Shown here one piece after another: positions 46,255 to 57,913 of a stretch of 64,000 nt of DNA. Every line of letters begins with the position of its first letter. Position 1 is the stretch's first letter. A program made the position numbers and the translations under genes. The notes under the pieces were generated by a model. It did no database searches and was not told the DNA's origin. It saw nothing but the letters and a program-made list of their open reading frames with translations. The stretch spans positions 94,621,501 to 94,685,500 of the forward strand of contig CM032233.1 in assembly GCA_019009955.1 (NCBI GenBank). The letters run 5' to 3'. This stretch comes from Riptortus pedestris (lineage: Eukaryota; Arthropoda; Insecta; Hemiptera; Alydidae).

Positions 46255-47566
46255 TAAGTCTGTCACGCAGGGACTGCGTTAACTAAGCAGATTTCCCACG
46301 TGCGTCATGTATTCCCGTGAAAAAAGCGAATATCTCTGTTAATAATCAACACAGTAAAAAAAACCTGCATATCAACGTTTATAGAACATTACATTAGCAA
46401 TAAGATCGTTTTTATATAATTTTTCGATATGTTGCATTATAACGTAGATATTAAGAACTTGAGAAATTCCCCCTCTCCGGGATCTTTAGTTTTACATTAA
46501 ACGTTTAAATATTGAGTTTGGTAACGACCAAATAAAAATTGCGACCGCTAGAGCGTTAACAGACACAAACATCTTAGCAGATTTCCCTTAAGGGAAATCA
46601 GCTATTGAGGTCGTACTCATGACACGATTTTTGAATAATTTCTTCAAATTGTCCATCGATCCTACCCAGGAGATGACGAAAATGAGGTCCGTTCAAAATT
46701 ATATATATTTTAATTTTTATATTATAGTTATCAAACTCGATATTCAATCGTTTTATGTAAAAAGAAAGATCTAGTTCGTTATTCCTGAAATCGGGCCAGT
46801 GGGAGGGGGATTTAGTGCAGAGTATTTTCCAAAAATTTAAAATATCTCCGTTATTATACGTCGGATCGAAACATTTATTAGAACCAATGTTATTTCAATT
46901 ACAAGTTACTATAAATATTGTTATATACATTTATGCTCTATCTTGAATATTAACCGAGATAGGTACATTTTTCAGTTTTCAGCCTTTAGCAAACCCCCAC
47001 TTCTACACATGTTCGTTATATAATAAACCAGATTATTCGAAGCTTTAAAGAGACCTTTATTATAGGAGATACATGAAAATATATTCTGTTGACTCACCGT
47101 GTTAAGTTCTTGGATTACTAAAATTTGATTGATTGAGATACAAATTATTCTGATTCATTATAAATTACAGTACTAGATGTAGTAAATAGTTTTCAATAAA
47201 ACTAATATATTATATTCTGATATATTACAGTAATGGTTTTTTTTTTTGTGGTGAGAGGTTAGCAGACATGTTTGTTTACCTTTCAGACGCTTTCCGTCGG
47301 GAGGGGAAAGAGTTCTTATTACCTCTTGTATTTATTCTCTTAATATTCACGGATGTGGTGTGATACTTGTATACAGATTTGTCTAATGTTAAACTCCGCG
47401 AGGAAAATGTGCTTAGTTTATGGAGCCCCTGCGTGACGGACTTTATATAGTTTTGAACGGACCTCATTTTCGTTATATCGTTGATTGATGGAAATTAGAG
47501 AAAATATTTCGAAATTCGTGTCATGGGTACGGCTTCAATAGCTGATTTCCAGTAAGAGAAATCTTC
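46255..47566 (+). mobile_element. Family H copy, type e, containing a nested inverted copy
   Basis: Left end 'aagtctgtcacgcagggact' and the type e module, to 'gcgttaacagacacaaacat' at 46572. It resumes at 47445 with 'atatagttttgaacggacct' and ends in a decayed right end near 47566. The break is at its TA slot. Confidence 0.8.
46574..47444 (-). mobile_element. Family H copy, type a, full length (871 bp), nested
   Basis: Both ends are intact: TTAGCAGATTTCCCTTAAGG at 46574 and 'gcccctgcgtgacggacttt' to 47444. It has a short TA slot. It is inserted in the opposite orientation into the TA slot of another family H copy. Confidence 0.87.
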
Positions 47567-47884
47567 AAAAAGAAAATAAATAAATAAACGACACTATTAA
47601 TGGAAGAGATTTAAGACCTCACTAAATTGATGCCATATGTTGAAAAGTTATTATAAAAGCGCCAGGTTCATCATTCATCCTAAAAAGCAATTATTTTCAC
47701 TTAGTGATTTTATGCAATACATATGTACTTACATACATACAATACATATTGGTTTGTTTTAATTTAGGTTTCATCAATAAATATATAAAAATTAACGTGT
47801 ATTTTTGAAAAAAGCAATATTAGCTAAGTAGGGGCCTACCCAAAACCACAAAACATAGCAAAGGTTCTATGAGAAATAGAAGCT
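47567..47884. other. AT-rich spacer
   Basis: Nothing recognised. Confidence 0.4.
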
Positions 47885-48800
47885 TGGGGGGGGGGCTCTA
47901 GTTTAGAGGGATGGGGAATTCGAAAATTCAAATTATCACCGCCATTATGAATCGGATCGAAAAATATAGAATAAATTTTTTAAAATAATTGATGATCTAT
48001 AATTGTTGTTGTAACATTTTTTTTTTTTTTGAACCTAAGAATTAGGCGAGCTATTCTTAATTTTTCTTTCAGCCTTCAGTAACCCCCTACTTCTACTCCT
48101 TGGATTTTAGCTATCAGATATTGAGGTTGTAATCATGATGCAATCTTCTATCCTACCTAAGAGATGAAGAAAATGAGGTCTGCATATATATTTGTCTGTT
48201 ACCGTAACGATATATACATTAATTGTTACCAATCAGGCTGAAATCGGGGGGAGGGGGTGTGTTTAGAAGGGAAGAATTTTGAAAATTCGAAATATTTTCG
48301 TTATTATACAGCGGATCGAAAAATGTTATAAAATCAATCTTATTACAAATTTAATATACTATAAATATTGTTATACTCATATTTTCTCTATCATGAATTT
48401 TAACCCAGATATTTCCATTATTTAGTTTTCTTCCTTCATTAAATCTCCACTCCTACTCATGTCAAATTAACAATAAGCTGTTATATCGTGAGCCATATTA
48501 TTCTAAGTGTATATGTCGTTTCAGTCGATACTGAATATCATATTTGTTATTGGCTTAAATGGGAGGGGTTTAGAGGCGGGGATTCAAAAATTCAAAATAT
48601 CTCCGTTATTATTTGTCGCTTCGTAAATGCTATAGAAACATTCTTGTGAAACTATTAATGTTCTACAATAGTTGTTCTATACATTATTTTTGTAACGCTA
48701 GTATTAAGCCAGTTATTCGCATTTTCTTGATTTCAAACAGAATTGGCATTGAGACGAGGTCACTAGTACGTTATAAGTAGGGAATCTGTATAGTTTACGC
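47885..48800 (-). mobile_element. Three or more family H fragments, inverted
   Basis: A G9 run near 47886 starts a type d fragment. A right end ('gctatcagatattgaggttg') lies near 48110, followed by the middle blocks to about 48530. A second type d fragment at 48540-48760 leads to a decayed left end near 48800. Confidence 0.65.
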
Positions 48801-49599
48801 AACTCTGCTGGAACTTTTTTCCCCCATGCGGATTTCATTGACATAAAAAGATGTGGTTAAGTGGTCAAAATGGAAGCGTGTGGATGGGGGTGAGAGACTG
48901 AGCCTAACTAGACTGTTGATTGTAGTCTTAGATTCAGACTGTCCATAAGGGACAGAGGAGAGAGAGAGAGAGAGAGTGAGATGGTCACGTTCCTTCCGAA
49001 TTACGAGCTGACGGGATATGAGTAAGGAGGATGAGCTAGAAGTGAGCGAGTAGATGGCCCCATCCCCCCCCCCGCGAGAGCGAGGCGCCAGGCGCCTCCC
49101 CTGATTGACCGACAACACTCCAAGCAATGAGCCAGAGGAGATAGCTCACCTAACTACTGTGTGTGGGTTTATCTCCTATCATCCACTTACCAAGACCCTT
49201 CCACCGTTATTATACATTCCACCGTTCCTTATTTGTTTATTAGCGACAGTAGATCGGGAGCGTGGGAATCGCCGCGTGGGGAATTGGTTGCTGTCATCAG
49301 CAGGAGAGCTTGCTACTTAAGCATTCATCTCAGCCATCGAGGATCGCTGCTCGCAAGTCAACTGTTGCCGAATACAAAGTAACCTCTGATAAGTGGTCCT
49401 CTTCTCAATCATACTCTCTCCTCTCTCACTCTCAATGCTTATTAGCCCTTCAACAAATGGATTAAATGCCCGTGTGAACACTCGCGACAATTGTATACTC
49501 GCTCACGTATCCAAGTAATCAGGACTTCCTAATTATCTTCCACTCGTGCGTCATCTTTATATTTATGATTCCTGATCAATATATCGAAAAATGTTATAG
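48801..49599. other. Higher-G+C single-copy island
   Basis: It contains (GA)n at about 48958-48978, a C-rich patch near 49063-49075 and GGCGCCAGGCGCC near 49085. Overlapping short frames on both strands carry no recognised domain. This is a candidate host regulatory or noncoding exon region. Confidence 0.4.
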
Positions 49600-49880
49600 T
49601 ACCTAGGAAGCATCATCACTCAAGAGAAGGTTAGTAGAGCTGTCAATAAATGCATAGCACCTGCTAAAGGAGCATTTTAACAAATAAGAAAATAAGGAAG
49701 GATACAAAAACAAATTTCTCAAAGTCTTTCGTTTGCAGTGTGCGGCTTTACGGGAGCGAAAGTTGGATTCTGTTCCTGAAAAAGTGAGCTACATCCAAAG
49801 CTGACCTAAGGCATTAGAAAGTCATATTGGAAAAGCAATTAACACGGATGAAAAAAATGACAAAACCTGGGTGTCACGAT
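49600..49880 (+). pseudogene. RTE-like LINE reverse transcriptase C-terminal fragment
   Basis: YLGSIITQEKVSRAVNKCIA is followed, after stops and a frameshift, by FSKSFVCSVRLYGSESWILF. These match the remembered thumb region of RTE-type 'endonuclease-reverse transcriptase' proteins (YLGSxI, then a KT-hydrophobic-SV-LYG-ET-W block). Heavily decayed and lacking the catalytic domain. Confidence 0.6.
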
Positions 49881-50207
49881 AAATGGTAAAACGTTGACCG
49901 ATTTAAAATTTGGTGAATACATATACCTGCTTGTCGCTAACGTAAAGAATGTATTACTTGATTGAGGAATTTGGCCTGGTATAAGAGAAATCTTGGGTGA
50001 AATAATACATTAATTAAAGGAAGGACATGGCGAGCAACAAAAACCAAGCCATCAGGCCAAATAGTTTAGGTAAATCCCTTATATAATGTGGAAGGTAACT
50101 CTTACATGATCCTGTTAGTCACATTCTGGAAAAATATGAACAGAAACTTCTACAAAGACAGATCTCACTAGAAAAAAAGAATACTGGTACCTATGATAGC
50201 TGTCCGG

Positions 50208-50240
<33 letters not shown>

Positions 50241-50600
50241 GTGTGGGAGAGTGTTTGCGTGTGATTGTGAATGCGTGTGTAAGATTTTAGGAATTTTAAT
50301 CTTATAATTTTATTTATTTTTAATAGTTTTAATTTTAAGGATTAAACATATATATATTTTTTTTGTAATTTATTAGTCGTCATAGGTTTTAATTAGCTGG
50401 TTTCTTTATAAGATGTTCTTTAATTTTTGTTTATTTATTTTCCCAATTGCTGATTATTCGTGTTTTTTTGTTGAGTTTTGTTTTTTTTGCGTTCTAAGTT
50501 TGTCCTGTTTTAATAATAGTGTTTATTTTTACTGTTTTCCATATTTTATTTATTAATGTATTTGTTCATGAGCAATATCGCCTTGCCGCAAACACTCTAC
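49881..50600. other. Spacer with (GT)n
   Basis: Possibly a continuation of the decayed LINE to about 50180. A (GT)n tract at about 50211-50240 and AT-rich sequence follow. Confidence 0.4.
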
Positions 50601-51690
50601 TATAAATAAATAAATACAAATATTGTGAAATTTACAAATAGAAGTACTATGGCAAAACTGACTAATAACAACAATAAAATTACAACATATCTAAAGAAAA
50701 TATATGTTAGTAAACTTGCAAATATTTTATGTCTTTGGATTAAGAGGTTTTTCATTCGTATCATGTGTGAATACGCATACATTCGTTTCTTTTCATTCAA
50801 GGCATGCCTTTTATTTAGTGGAAATATGAAGTGATTGAAACCGGGACGGCTTTGCGAAAGGGAGAGGGAATCGTTAAAATCATACGTATAAGAGAAGAAG
50901 ATGAGGCTTTAGGAGGCACAAAGGGAGCGAAGTTGAAACAGGGCCTCCAAAGGCTCAGGAATTCGGCGCTATATAGATTGGAAGGATTTCTCACTTAATC
51001 CCTCCGAGGTGGCTATGCCTTGAGAATTGGAAAATGATAAATTTAGGGGTAGAGTCTTCAAATACCAATAATAAAGGGTTGGATCAAAGGGACCAGGGTA
51101 CAGGGGTCCTACCCACAACCCTTTCCCACCACAAAGAGAACTAATTGAATTATTTTTTACCCTCGCCTTTGGCTCCACTTCCCTCCTTTCCTACCTGTCA
51201 ATCTGAACAGATTTTAATTTAATAATTCCCCTGATCTTTGTCCCTGTAGACTCCGGCTATCGGTAAGGCAAAACCAATTTCGTAATTAAGAGTTCAAAGC
51301 GGCGCCCTTTTCACATCTCCATGGTTTATCCCCCATCCAATACTCGGATACAGATCGGGATTCACCCTCTCCCCTCGCTTTATCTCTCGTATGGTCTATA
51401 GCTTTTTCAAAAAGGATTTCCTCGAATAAGTAAAGGGAACAAAGGAATGAGCGTCTGTTTGCTTGTCTTTCTTTCTAGTGGTTCCAGTTCTCTAATACTT
51501 TTATCTTCATAATATCTTCCAACATTACATTGATCACCCCCCCCCCCTCTAGCTTTCTTTAACTAACAACAAATTTTAAACTCCAATATTCCATATTTTT
51601 GTATTCATTTTTTCAATAAACTTTTTTTAAGGTAATGCTCCAAATTAGCAACTGAGATTGCCTTCCATAATTCGATCCATATACAATCAC
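50601..51690. other. Single-copy sequence, higher G+C at 50840-51400
   Basis: No gene or repeat recognised; C run near 51538-51547. Confidence 0.4.
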
Positions 51691-52001
51691 TTAACATATA
51701 TTTTTTTTTTTATTTATTTGCTTTGTGCCCCACTGCGTTGGTGATTGGCATAATTAGAACAATGTATTTACTCCTTCATGCACTAACCTTTGTTGTACTT
51801 TATTTTTATACTATGGAAAATATTTCTTAAATATCTGTTTTTTTCTCTCATATCCGTGCTTTGACTAAATGAATATAATAAAAGTAACCCTTTTAAATCT
51901 TTTTTAGTATGCTGTAGACCTATTCTATTTTATACTATATGTTTTTTTAAAAGTTTATGTGTTTTAGATATGTTAGTATTTGTGGAATATATTGGCTGCT
52001 G

Positions 52002-52400
52002 TCAGTTAATAGTTCTGTCATATCGTAAGTTATGTAAAGGTTTTTTCGTTGGATGCAGTCTGTCAGTATGTGTTATCGTAAGGTGTTTGTTGCAGTATTT
52101 GCATATAGGGTTATCAGTCCTTGTCATTAAGTGTCTATGTGTCAGGTATGTGTGGCCGATCCTTAGTCTGGCAAGAACTACTTCCTCCCGTCTAGTACTC
52201 CTATAGCTTGATGGCCACTTCTTAGTAGTACTTTTGATACTGCGGAGGTGGTACTTTAGTTCCATCCATTCTGATTGCCATTTGTTTAGGATTCGGTGGC
52301 GTATATGTCTCACTATGTCTTCGTATAGTAAGTTTGTTTGTGTGTATTGAGTTTGTTGAGTAATTAGTTTAGCCTGGTAGTCTGCTGTCGTACTAAGTCC
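52002..52400 (-). pseudogene. LINE C-terminus: RNase H end and zinc knuckle
   Basis: The minus strand reads GLSTTADYQAKLI, later REEVVLARLRIGHTYLTHRH and NPICKYCNKHLTITH. The L-R-I-G-H-T-x-L-T-H block followed by C-x2-C-x7-H is characteristic of I-type and related LINE ORF2 C-termini. The final zinc ligand and LxxCP segment are degraded. Stop at about 52002. Confidence 0.75.
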
Positions 52401-52827
52401 TTCCGGCACGGGGCCGGCCCTTCCCAGTGGCAGCAGTAAGCCCCCGCTGTGTAGCTGCTGGGTAGGGGAACCGTAGGAACAGTAGGTCCTTAGTCGGCTT
52501 TGCTGTTCCGGGCAGGGAACTCAATGTGAACTACGGGCTGGGTGGTGTCCGGAGTGGAGGCTTGCCTTCACTGCCGGTCGCAGACGTAGTGGTCGTGTGT
52601 TCAAAGCACGAGGACGTACAGGCCAGGAAAACTGGTACATGTACGGGAGTTCTTCTCTCGTGTGGGAGCTGGGTAGTAGGGGACCGTCCCGTTCCATAGG
52701 GCTCGCTTCTTGACCATCGTAGCGAGTCCTCAGTGTTCCACGAGGTTGTTGGATTGGTGTGGAAGGATTAAGGCCTTGCGGCTAGGTGCCTTCCACATTG
52801 TAGCCACTCCTCGACGTGGGTGCACAA
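52401..52827. mobile_element. 427-bp GC-rich insertion with 15-bp target-site duplication (SINE-like)
   Basis: Flanked by TGTCGTACTAAGTCC at 52386-52400 and 52828-52842. Removing the insertion with one repeat restores the LINE reading frame exactly. It is strikingly GC-rich against its surroundings. GTTCAAAGC at 52599-52607 fits a pol III B box, and a 9-bp hairpin TGTGGAAGG/CCTTCCACA lies at 52758-52797. There is no poly-A and no clear A box. The long duplication implies LINE-type integration; SINE identity is inferred. Confidence 0.75.
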
Positions 52828-52842
52828 TGTCGTACTAAGTCC

Positions 52843-53029
52843 AAGGTCTTCGTGTCCTGGCAGCCAATATAGGGTAATTGTATTTTGATATGTTTGTTGT
52901 TTATGAATTTCTTCTATTATGTTTAGTGCTATTGGGTGAGTGATGTAAATGTCTCGGAGGGTTAATAATGAGCTTAGTGAATCTGAACAAATTAGTGTGT
53001 GTTTGGGCTGTGATGATGTAGCGGTAACA

Positions 53030-53034
<5 letters not shown>
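52843..53034 (-). pseudogene. LINE RNase H domain, first part
   Basis: It contains TLICSDSLSSLLTLRD (an RNase H acidic residue in the CSDS box) and ITLYWLPGHEDLGLS, corresponding to the W-(V/L)-P-x-H-x-x-hydrophobic-G block. The frame enters the insertion and is lost. Seen in other lineages as I, R1 or LOA-type LINE; I favour I-type from the downstream LARLRIGHT motif. Confidence 0.65.
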
Positions 53035-53094
<60 letters not shown>

Positions 53095-53210
53095 TTTTGA
53101 ACGGACCTCAATTTCGTCATCTCCAGGGTAGGATCGATGGACATTTGAAGAAAAATTTTGAAAATCGCGTCATGAGTACAACCTTAATAGCTGATTTCCC
53201 CTATAACATT
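53020..53210 (+). mobile_element. Family H right-end fragment
   Basis: 'gcggtaacagacatat' then a long (TA)n to about 53091, 'gttttgaacggacctcaatt', 'gtaggatcgatggacatttg' and a broken palindrome near 53195. Confidence 0.75.
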
Positions 53211-53700
53211 ACTCAATCCGACTCATAATAACGGAGGTAATTAGAATTTCCGTTTTCCTTGCCATCAATAAACCCTTATACTCCTCTTGGTTCGTTTTAA
53301 GCTCTTAACATACTTGATCTTTACTTTTAGCTTCGAATAAATGAGATTCATGATGTAACAGCTTATTGTTAATGACAAAAGCAGTAGTGGTGGTCTACTG
53401 AAGTATAAAATCGAAAAACGACAAATACCACTGTTAATAATCAAGGTAAAGAAAATTTGTATAAACAATATTTACAGAATATTAAATTTGCAACACAATT
53501 GATCCTGCATATTTTATCGTTTGGAATTTTTGAAGTTCCCTCATCTAAGCATGCCCTTAACACTAATCCGATTCCATTCATTAACGAACTTGATCTTAAG
53601 TTTTACGTTAAATGCTTCAATTTTGTCCTAGGTTTATACAAGTTCATGGGAATTTCATTCACTCAATTACAAATAATAAAAGTTATCCAAATGAATTTGA
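53211..53700 (+). mobile_element. Family H type e fragments
   Basis: 'ccgactcataataacggagg', 'gcttcgaataaatgagattc', 'cagcttattgttaatgac' and 'ttaacgaacttgatctta' in family order with gaps. Confidence 0.6.
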
Positions 53701-53771
53701 CATAGCTCATATTTTTGACGCCTTATTAATTGATGATTTCTTCCAAGAACAAATGACAAATCTCAATGATA

Positions 53772-54170
53772 AATCGTCCGTCAGGCAGGGGCTTCGTAAG
53801 CTAAGGAGATTTCCCAAGTGTTGGTACAACACTTGTGACTTAATATCACCACGTATTCTCTATTTCTATGTAAAAACCGATGATTAGAAGGGGTTGGGTT
53901 ACTGAAGATCGAAAACCAGAATGTACGAATAACTCGCTTAATTGTCGAGTTACCAAAAAATGCAGGTAACAACAATTGTAGAAAATTAAATGTTTAAGAA
54001 GATTGATTTTATGATCCAACTCATAATAACGAAAGGAATTTTGAATATTCTAATCCCCCACCTCTCTAAACCACCACTATTCCAGGTCCGACTTCAGCCA
54101 ATAACAAATATGATCTTTAGTCTTGACTGAAGTGCCTAAATATCGTGTATGGTATAGATGAAATAAACAT
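53772..54170 (+). mobile_element. Family H copy, type d
   Basis: Left end 'tcgtccgtcaggcaggggct', then type d blocks to 'atcgtgtatggtatagatg'; no right end. Confidence 0.75.
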
Positions 54171-54676
54171 TTCCGAGTTAAGAACGATATAATCTTCATT
54201 GAAGGCGTCATCACATGACGTATTTGCATGTGTCTCACAAAGTAATAGTTCGATGAACACCATATTTTGTATTTAAACTTGGAATGAAGTGCTTCATGAT
54301 GTAACAGCTTATAGCTAATATGAAATAAATAGGAGTGGGGGTCTACTGATGGGCGAAAACTAAAATATGAAACACAGTTAATATTCAATATAGAGAAAAT
54401 ATGTATATAACAACATTTATAGAACAGTACATTTAGAATAAGATTTTTCGATTCGACGCATAACAACGGAATAATCTTTCTTGATCTTTATTTTTACATG
54501 AAACGTTTAAATATCGAGTTTGGAAACAATCAGAAAAATATTGCGACTGCTTGAGCGTTATTTTGAAACCTCATTTTCGTTATCTCCTGGGTAGTATGGA
54601 AGGACACTTGAAGAAATATTTCAAAAATCATGAGTACAACTTCAAAAGTTGATTTCACCTAAGGGAAATCTGCTGT
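54171..54676 (+). mobile_element. Family H copy, type e, right end present
   Basis: From 'acgtatttgcatgtgtctca' to 'ttcacctaagggaaatctgc' at about 54674; no TA tract remains. Confidence 0.7.
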
Positions 54677-55479
54677 AATGAACTCAGCGAAGAAATGACT
54701 GATAATTCATGGATATAGTATATTAACTGTAATTAATAATGTAGAACACCAAGATCTGGGTGAATTCAGATAATCTATTATATGCTTACTAGGTACTCGT
54801 TTATCTCTTATCTTGAGGAAAATCGACCTGTGAACGTCTCATTTATGGTTTTTATTTAGATGTTATGCATTCTCGTGTGATCTATGGTTTTCACTTCTTC
54901 CTTATTAATGTTACTTATGAGTTATTTCCTGTTGTAGAATATGCTCTAGAGAATAAAGAGATAAATACTGTAATGCTTATTAGCAAAAAAAAAATCACTG
55001 AAATTAGTGACGTCTCATAGAATTTTCATGAAAATAATAAATAAAATACCAAAAGTTTAGTTTTGGTCTATTAAATACATAAACTAAAACTACGTCCCGT
55101 GACAGTGGACAAAATTCAGACATTTAAATATATGCACAATACAAGTGTAGTCTACACAAACATACATACATTAGCAAACAACAATAAAACTGAGGGAACA
55201 TTCAAATAATATTTATTCAGTTGACGTACTACGTAAACGATATTGGCCCCCATACAGGAAATACTTAGAAACAATTTACCTGTGCTGACATGTTAATGAA
55301 ATTAATAAACAAAAAGCAGCCCAAAATTAACATAAGTAACTAGTTTGGCGACCGTTGTACCAAGTCCCTGAAGCCTAATTAACAGTAAATTCCTAGAATT
55401 AGGTAGTATATTTTCGTTTCAAATTAAAATCATCATGCGCAAATAGAACACGTCTCTTAATTCCATCTAGTCACCTATT
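54677..55479. other. AT-rich single-copy sequence
   Basis: Nothing recognised. Confidence 0.45.
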
Positions 55480-55835
55480 TCCATTTATCTCAAAACGTAA
55501 AAGTTCAATGAGAACAATATTTGGTATTTATGCTTCAAATAAAGTGATTCATAATATAACAGCTTATTGTTAATATGACACGAGTAGGAGGTTAATAATC
55601 AAGATAGTGGAAAACATAACTATATTTATAGACATTATATTTGATTCTATACAATTTTTCGGTCCTACGCCAAATAACGCAGAAATTCCCCCAATCTAAC
55701 TCCCAAATCCCCCCCTCCCTCCGGTCCGAATTCAGCCCTTAAATTTAAAATAAACTTGATCTTTATTTTTACATAAAACGTTTAGATATCTAGTTTGGTA
55801 ATGATAAAAAAAATTACTATCGCTAGAACGTTAAC

Positions 55836-55899
<64 letters not shown>

Positions 55900-56006
55900 G
55901 AACGGACCGCATTTTTGTCATCTGCTAGATAGGATCGATGGATATTTGAGGAAAGTTTTCGAAAATCGCTCATGAGTACGACCTCAATAGCTGACTTCCC
56001 TTAAGG
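55480..56006 (+). mobile_element. Family H copy, type e, left end lost
   Basis: 'atttccatttatctcaaaac' onward, C run near 55710, (TA)n at 55837-55893, half of the right palindrome ('gctgacttcccttaaggt'). Confidence 0.75.
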
Positions 56007-56195
56007 TCCCTCAACCCCCTAACCACCCCTAACGCAGGTCTTAGATTTCTTATCTGCATAGTCTACTCAACGTTCAGTCAGTGATGCAGGGCAGTTTTGG
56101 CTAAACTATTTATTTATATGGAATGTTAAATCATCTAAACATAAATTGAAAATAAAATATATAGTCCGACTAAATAAATATGTAAGAAGACTGAA
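56007..56195. other. Spacer
   Basis: Nothing recognised. Confidence 0.4.
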
Positions 56196-57090
56196 AAAGT
56201 CCGTCATGCAAGGGCTGCGTAAACTAAGCAGATTTCCCACGCGAAGGTTTACAATAGATAAATATACATATAGGGAACTCTACCACGAATGCTCAGTAAA
56301 TTTACAATACAAGTTAATAATCTCTACAACGGAAAGCTGCTAAATTGTAAACAAACAGGCCGGCCCGCCTCGAAGCGCTGCATAGATAAACCGGAAAGAC
56401 AAACAATTAATGAAATATATCTGAATTTAAGATATTAATTTTATTGAAAACTATTTACTAAAGCTAGTGCTGTAATTTGTAATGAATCAGAATCAGTTTT
56501 ATCTTAATCACTTAAATTTTAGTAATCCAAAAACGAAAGAAGAGGGGTGGTCAACAGAATGTATTTGTATATATCTCACAAAGTAAAGGTTCAATGAAAA
56601 CAATGTCTGGTATTTAGGCTTCGAATAATGTGGCTTATTATATATCAGATTATTGTTTATGTAACATTAGTAGTTGTATTAGTAGTATAGTATAATATTC
56701 AAGATAGAGAATAAATGTACATAACAATATTAATAGGACATTTAATTTGCAATAGTATTTATTCTATACAGTTTTTCGATCCGACTTATAGTAACCGAGA
56801 TATTTTGAATTTTCAAAATTCTCCCCCTCTAAACCCCCCCCCCTCCCCCTGGTTCAATTTCAGCCGTTAACGAACTTGACCTTTCTTTTTACATAATACG
56901 ACTAAATGTCGAGTTTGGTAACGATCAAACCAAAATTGCGACCGGTAGAGCGGTAACAGACAAATATATATAACGTACATATCCTTATATATATATACTT
57001 TTGAACGGACCTCATTTTCGTCATCTACTAGGTAGGATCGATGGACATTTGATGAAAAATTTCGAAAATTCCTTAAGAGAAATCTGCTAA
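56196..57090 (+). mobile_element. Family H copy, type a, full length (about 895 bp)
   Basis: AAAGTCCGTCATGCAAGGGC at the left; the complete middle with a C9 run near 56836; interrupted TA slot at 56964-56997; right end 'ccttaagagaaatctgctaa' at 57090. Confidence 0.86.
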
Positions 57091-57129
57091 AACATGTAAA
57101 TTCGCTTGGGAATGCTCAAATAAAGTTGA

Positions 57130-57846
57130 AACCTAAACCAAGGGGTGGATTTTCGAAAATTCGAAATTATCTCCGTTAGTTTACATCTGATCGAATACTG
57201 GTATAGAACAAATCTTATCGAAAAGTAAGTGCACTATAAATATCGCTATATACTTTTATTCTTTATCTTAAATATTAACTGAGATATTTGCATTATTCAG
57301 TTTTCAGCCTTCAGCAAACCCCCACTTCTACTCATATTACATAAACAACACTCTGGTATGTAAAAGTCCGTCACGCAGGGGCTGCGTAAACTAAGCAGTT
57401 TTGCCACGTGAAGTTTTACAATAGAGAAATCTGCCTAATAACAGCTGTAGTAGTAAGAAACCTCTAAACCTATTCACGAGGGACGAATAGTTACGAAAAC
57501 GGCCCCCAGAGCTCACGGCGGAAAGTCCGAACATAGCCACTGCTGCCGAACACATGCAGAATACAAATGCAAATATCTCAGTTAACATTCAAGATACAGA
57601 ATAAATGTATAGAACAATATTTATAGTAAATTTAATTTGCAGTAAGATTGATTCTGTAACATTTTTCGATCCGACGTATACTAACGGAGATATTTCGAAT
57701 TTTCGAAAATCCTCCCCTCTAAACCCCCCCTCCCACTGGTCCGATTTCAGCCATTAACGAACTTGATCTTTCTTTTTATATAAAACGACTAAATATCGAG
57801 TTTGGTAACGATTAAACAATAATTGCGACCGCTAGAGCGGTAACAG

Positions 57847-57913
<67 letters not shown>

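Larger units (their letters stand above)
51695..53025 (-). mobile_element. I-type LINE 3' portion (RNase H, zinc knuckle, 3' UTR)
   Basis: Read on the minus strand: 5' truncated at about 53025, RNase H fragment, a 427-bp foreign insertion, the end of RNase H and a C-terminal knuckle, stop at about 52002. A 3' UTR then ends 'cgcagtggggcacaaagcaa' and an A-rich AAATAAAT tail at about 51700. The right side abuts a family H TA tract. Confidence 0.78.

Noticed and set aside
51695..53025. Target-site duplication for the I-type LINE (shared ACATATAT on both sides)
   Set aside because: The match is simple TA-like sequence and the right-hand copy is offset from the LINE edge, so it is not reliable.
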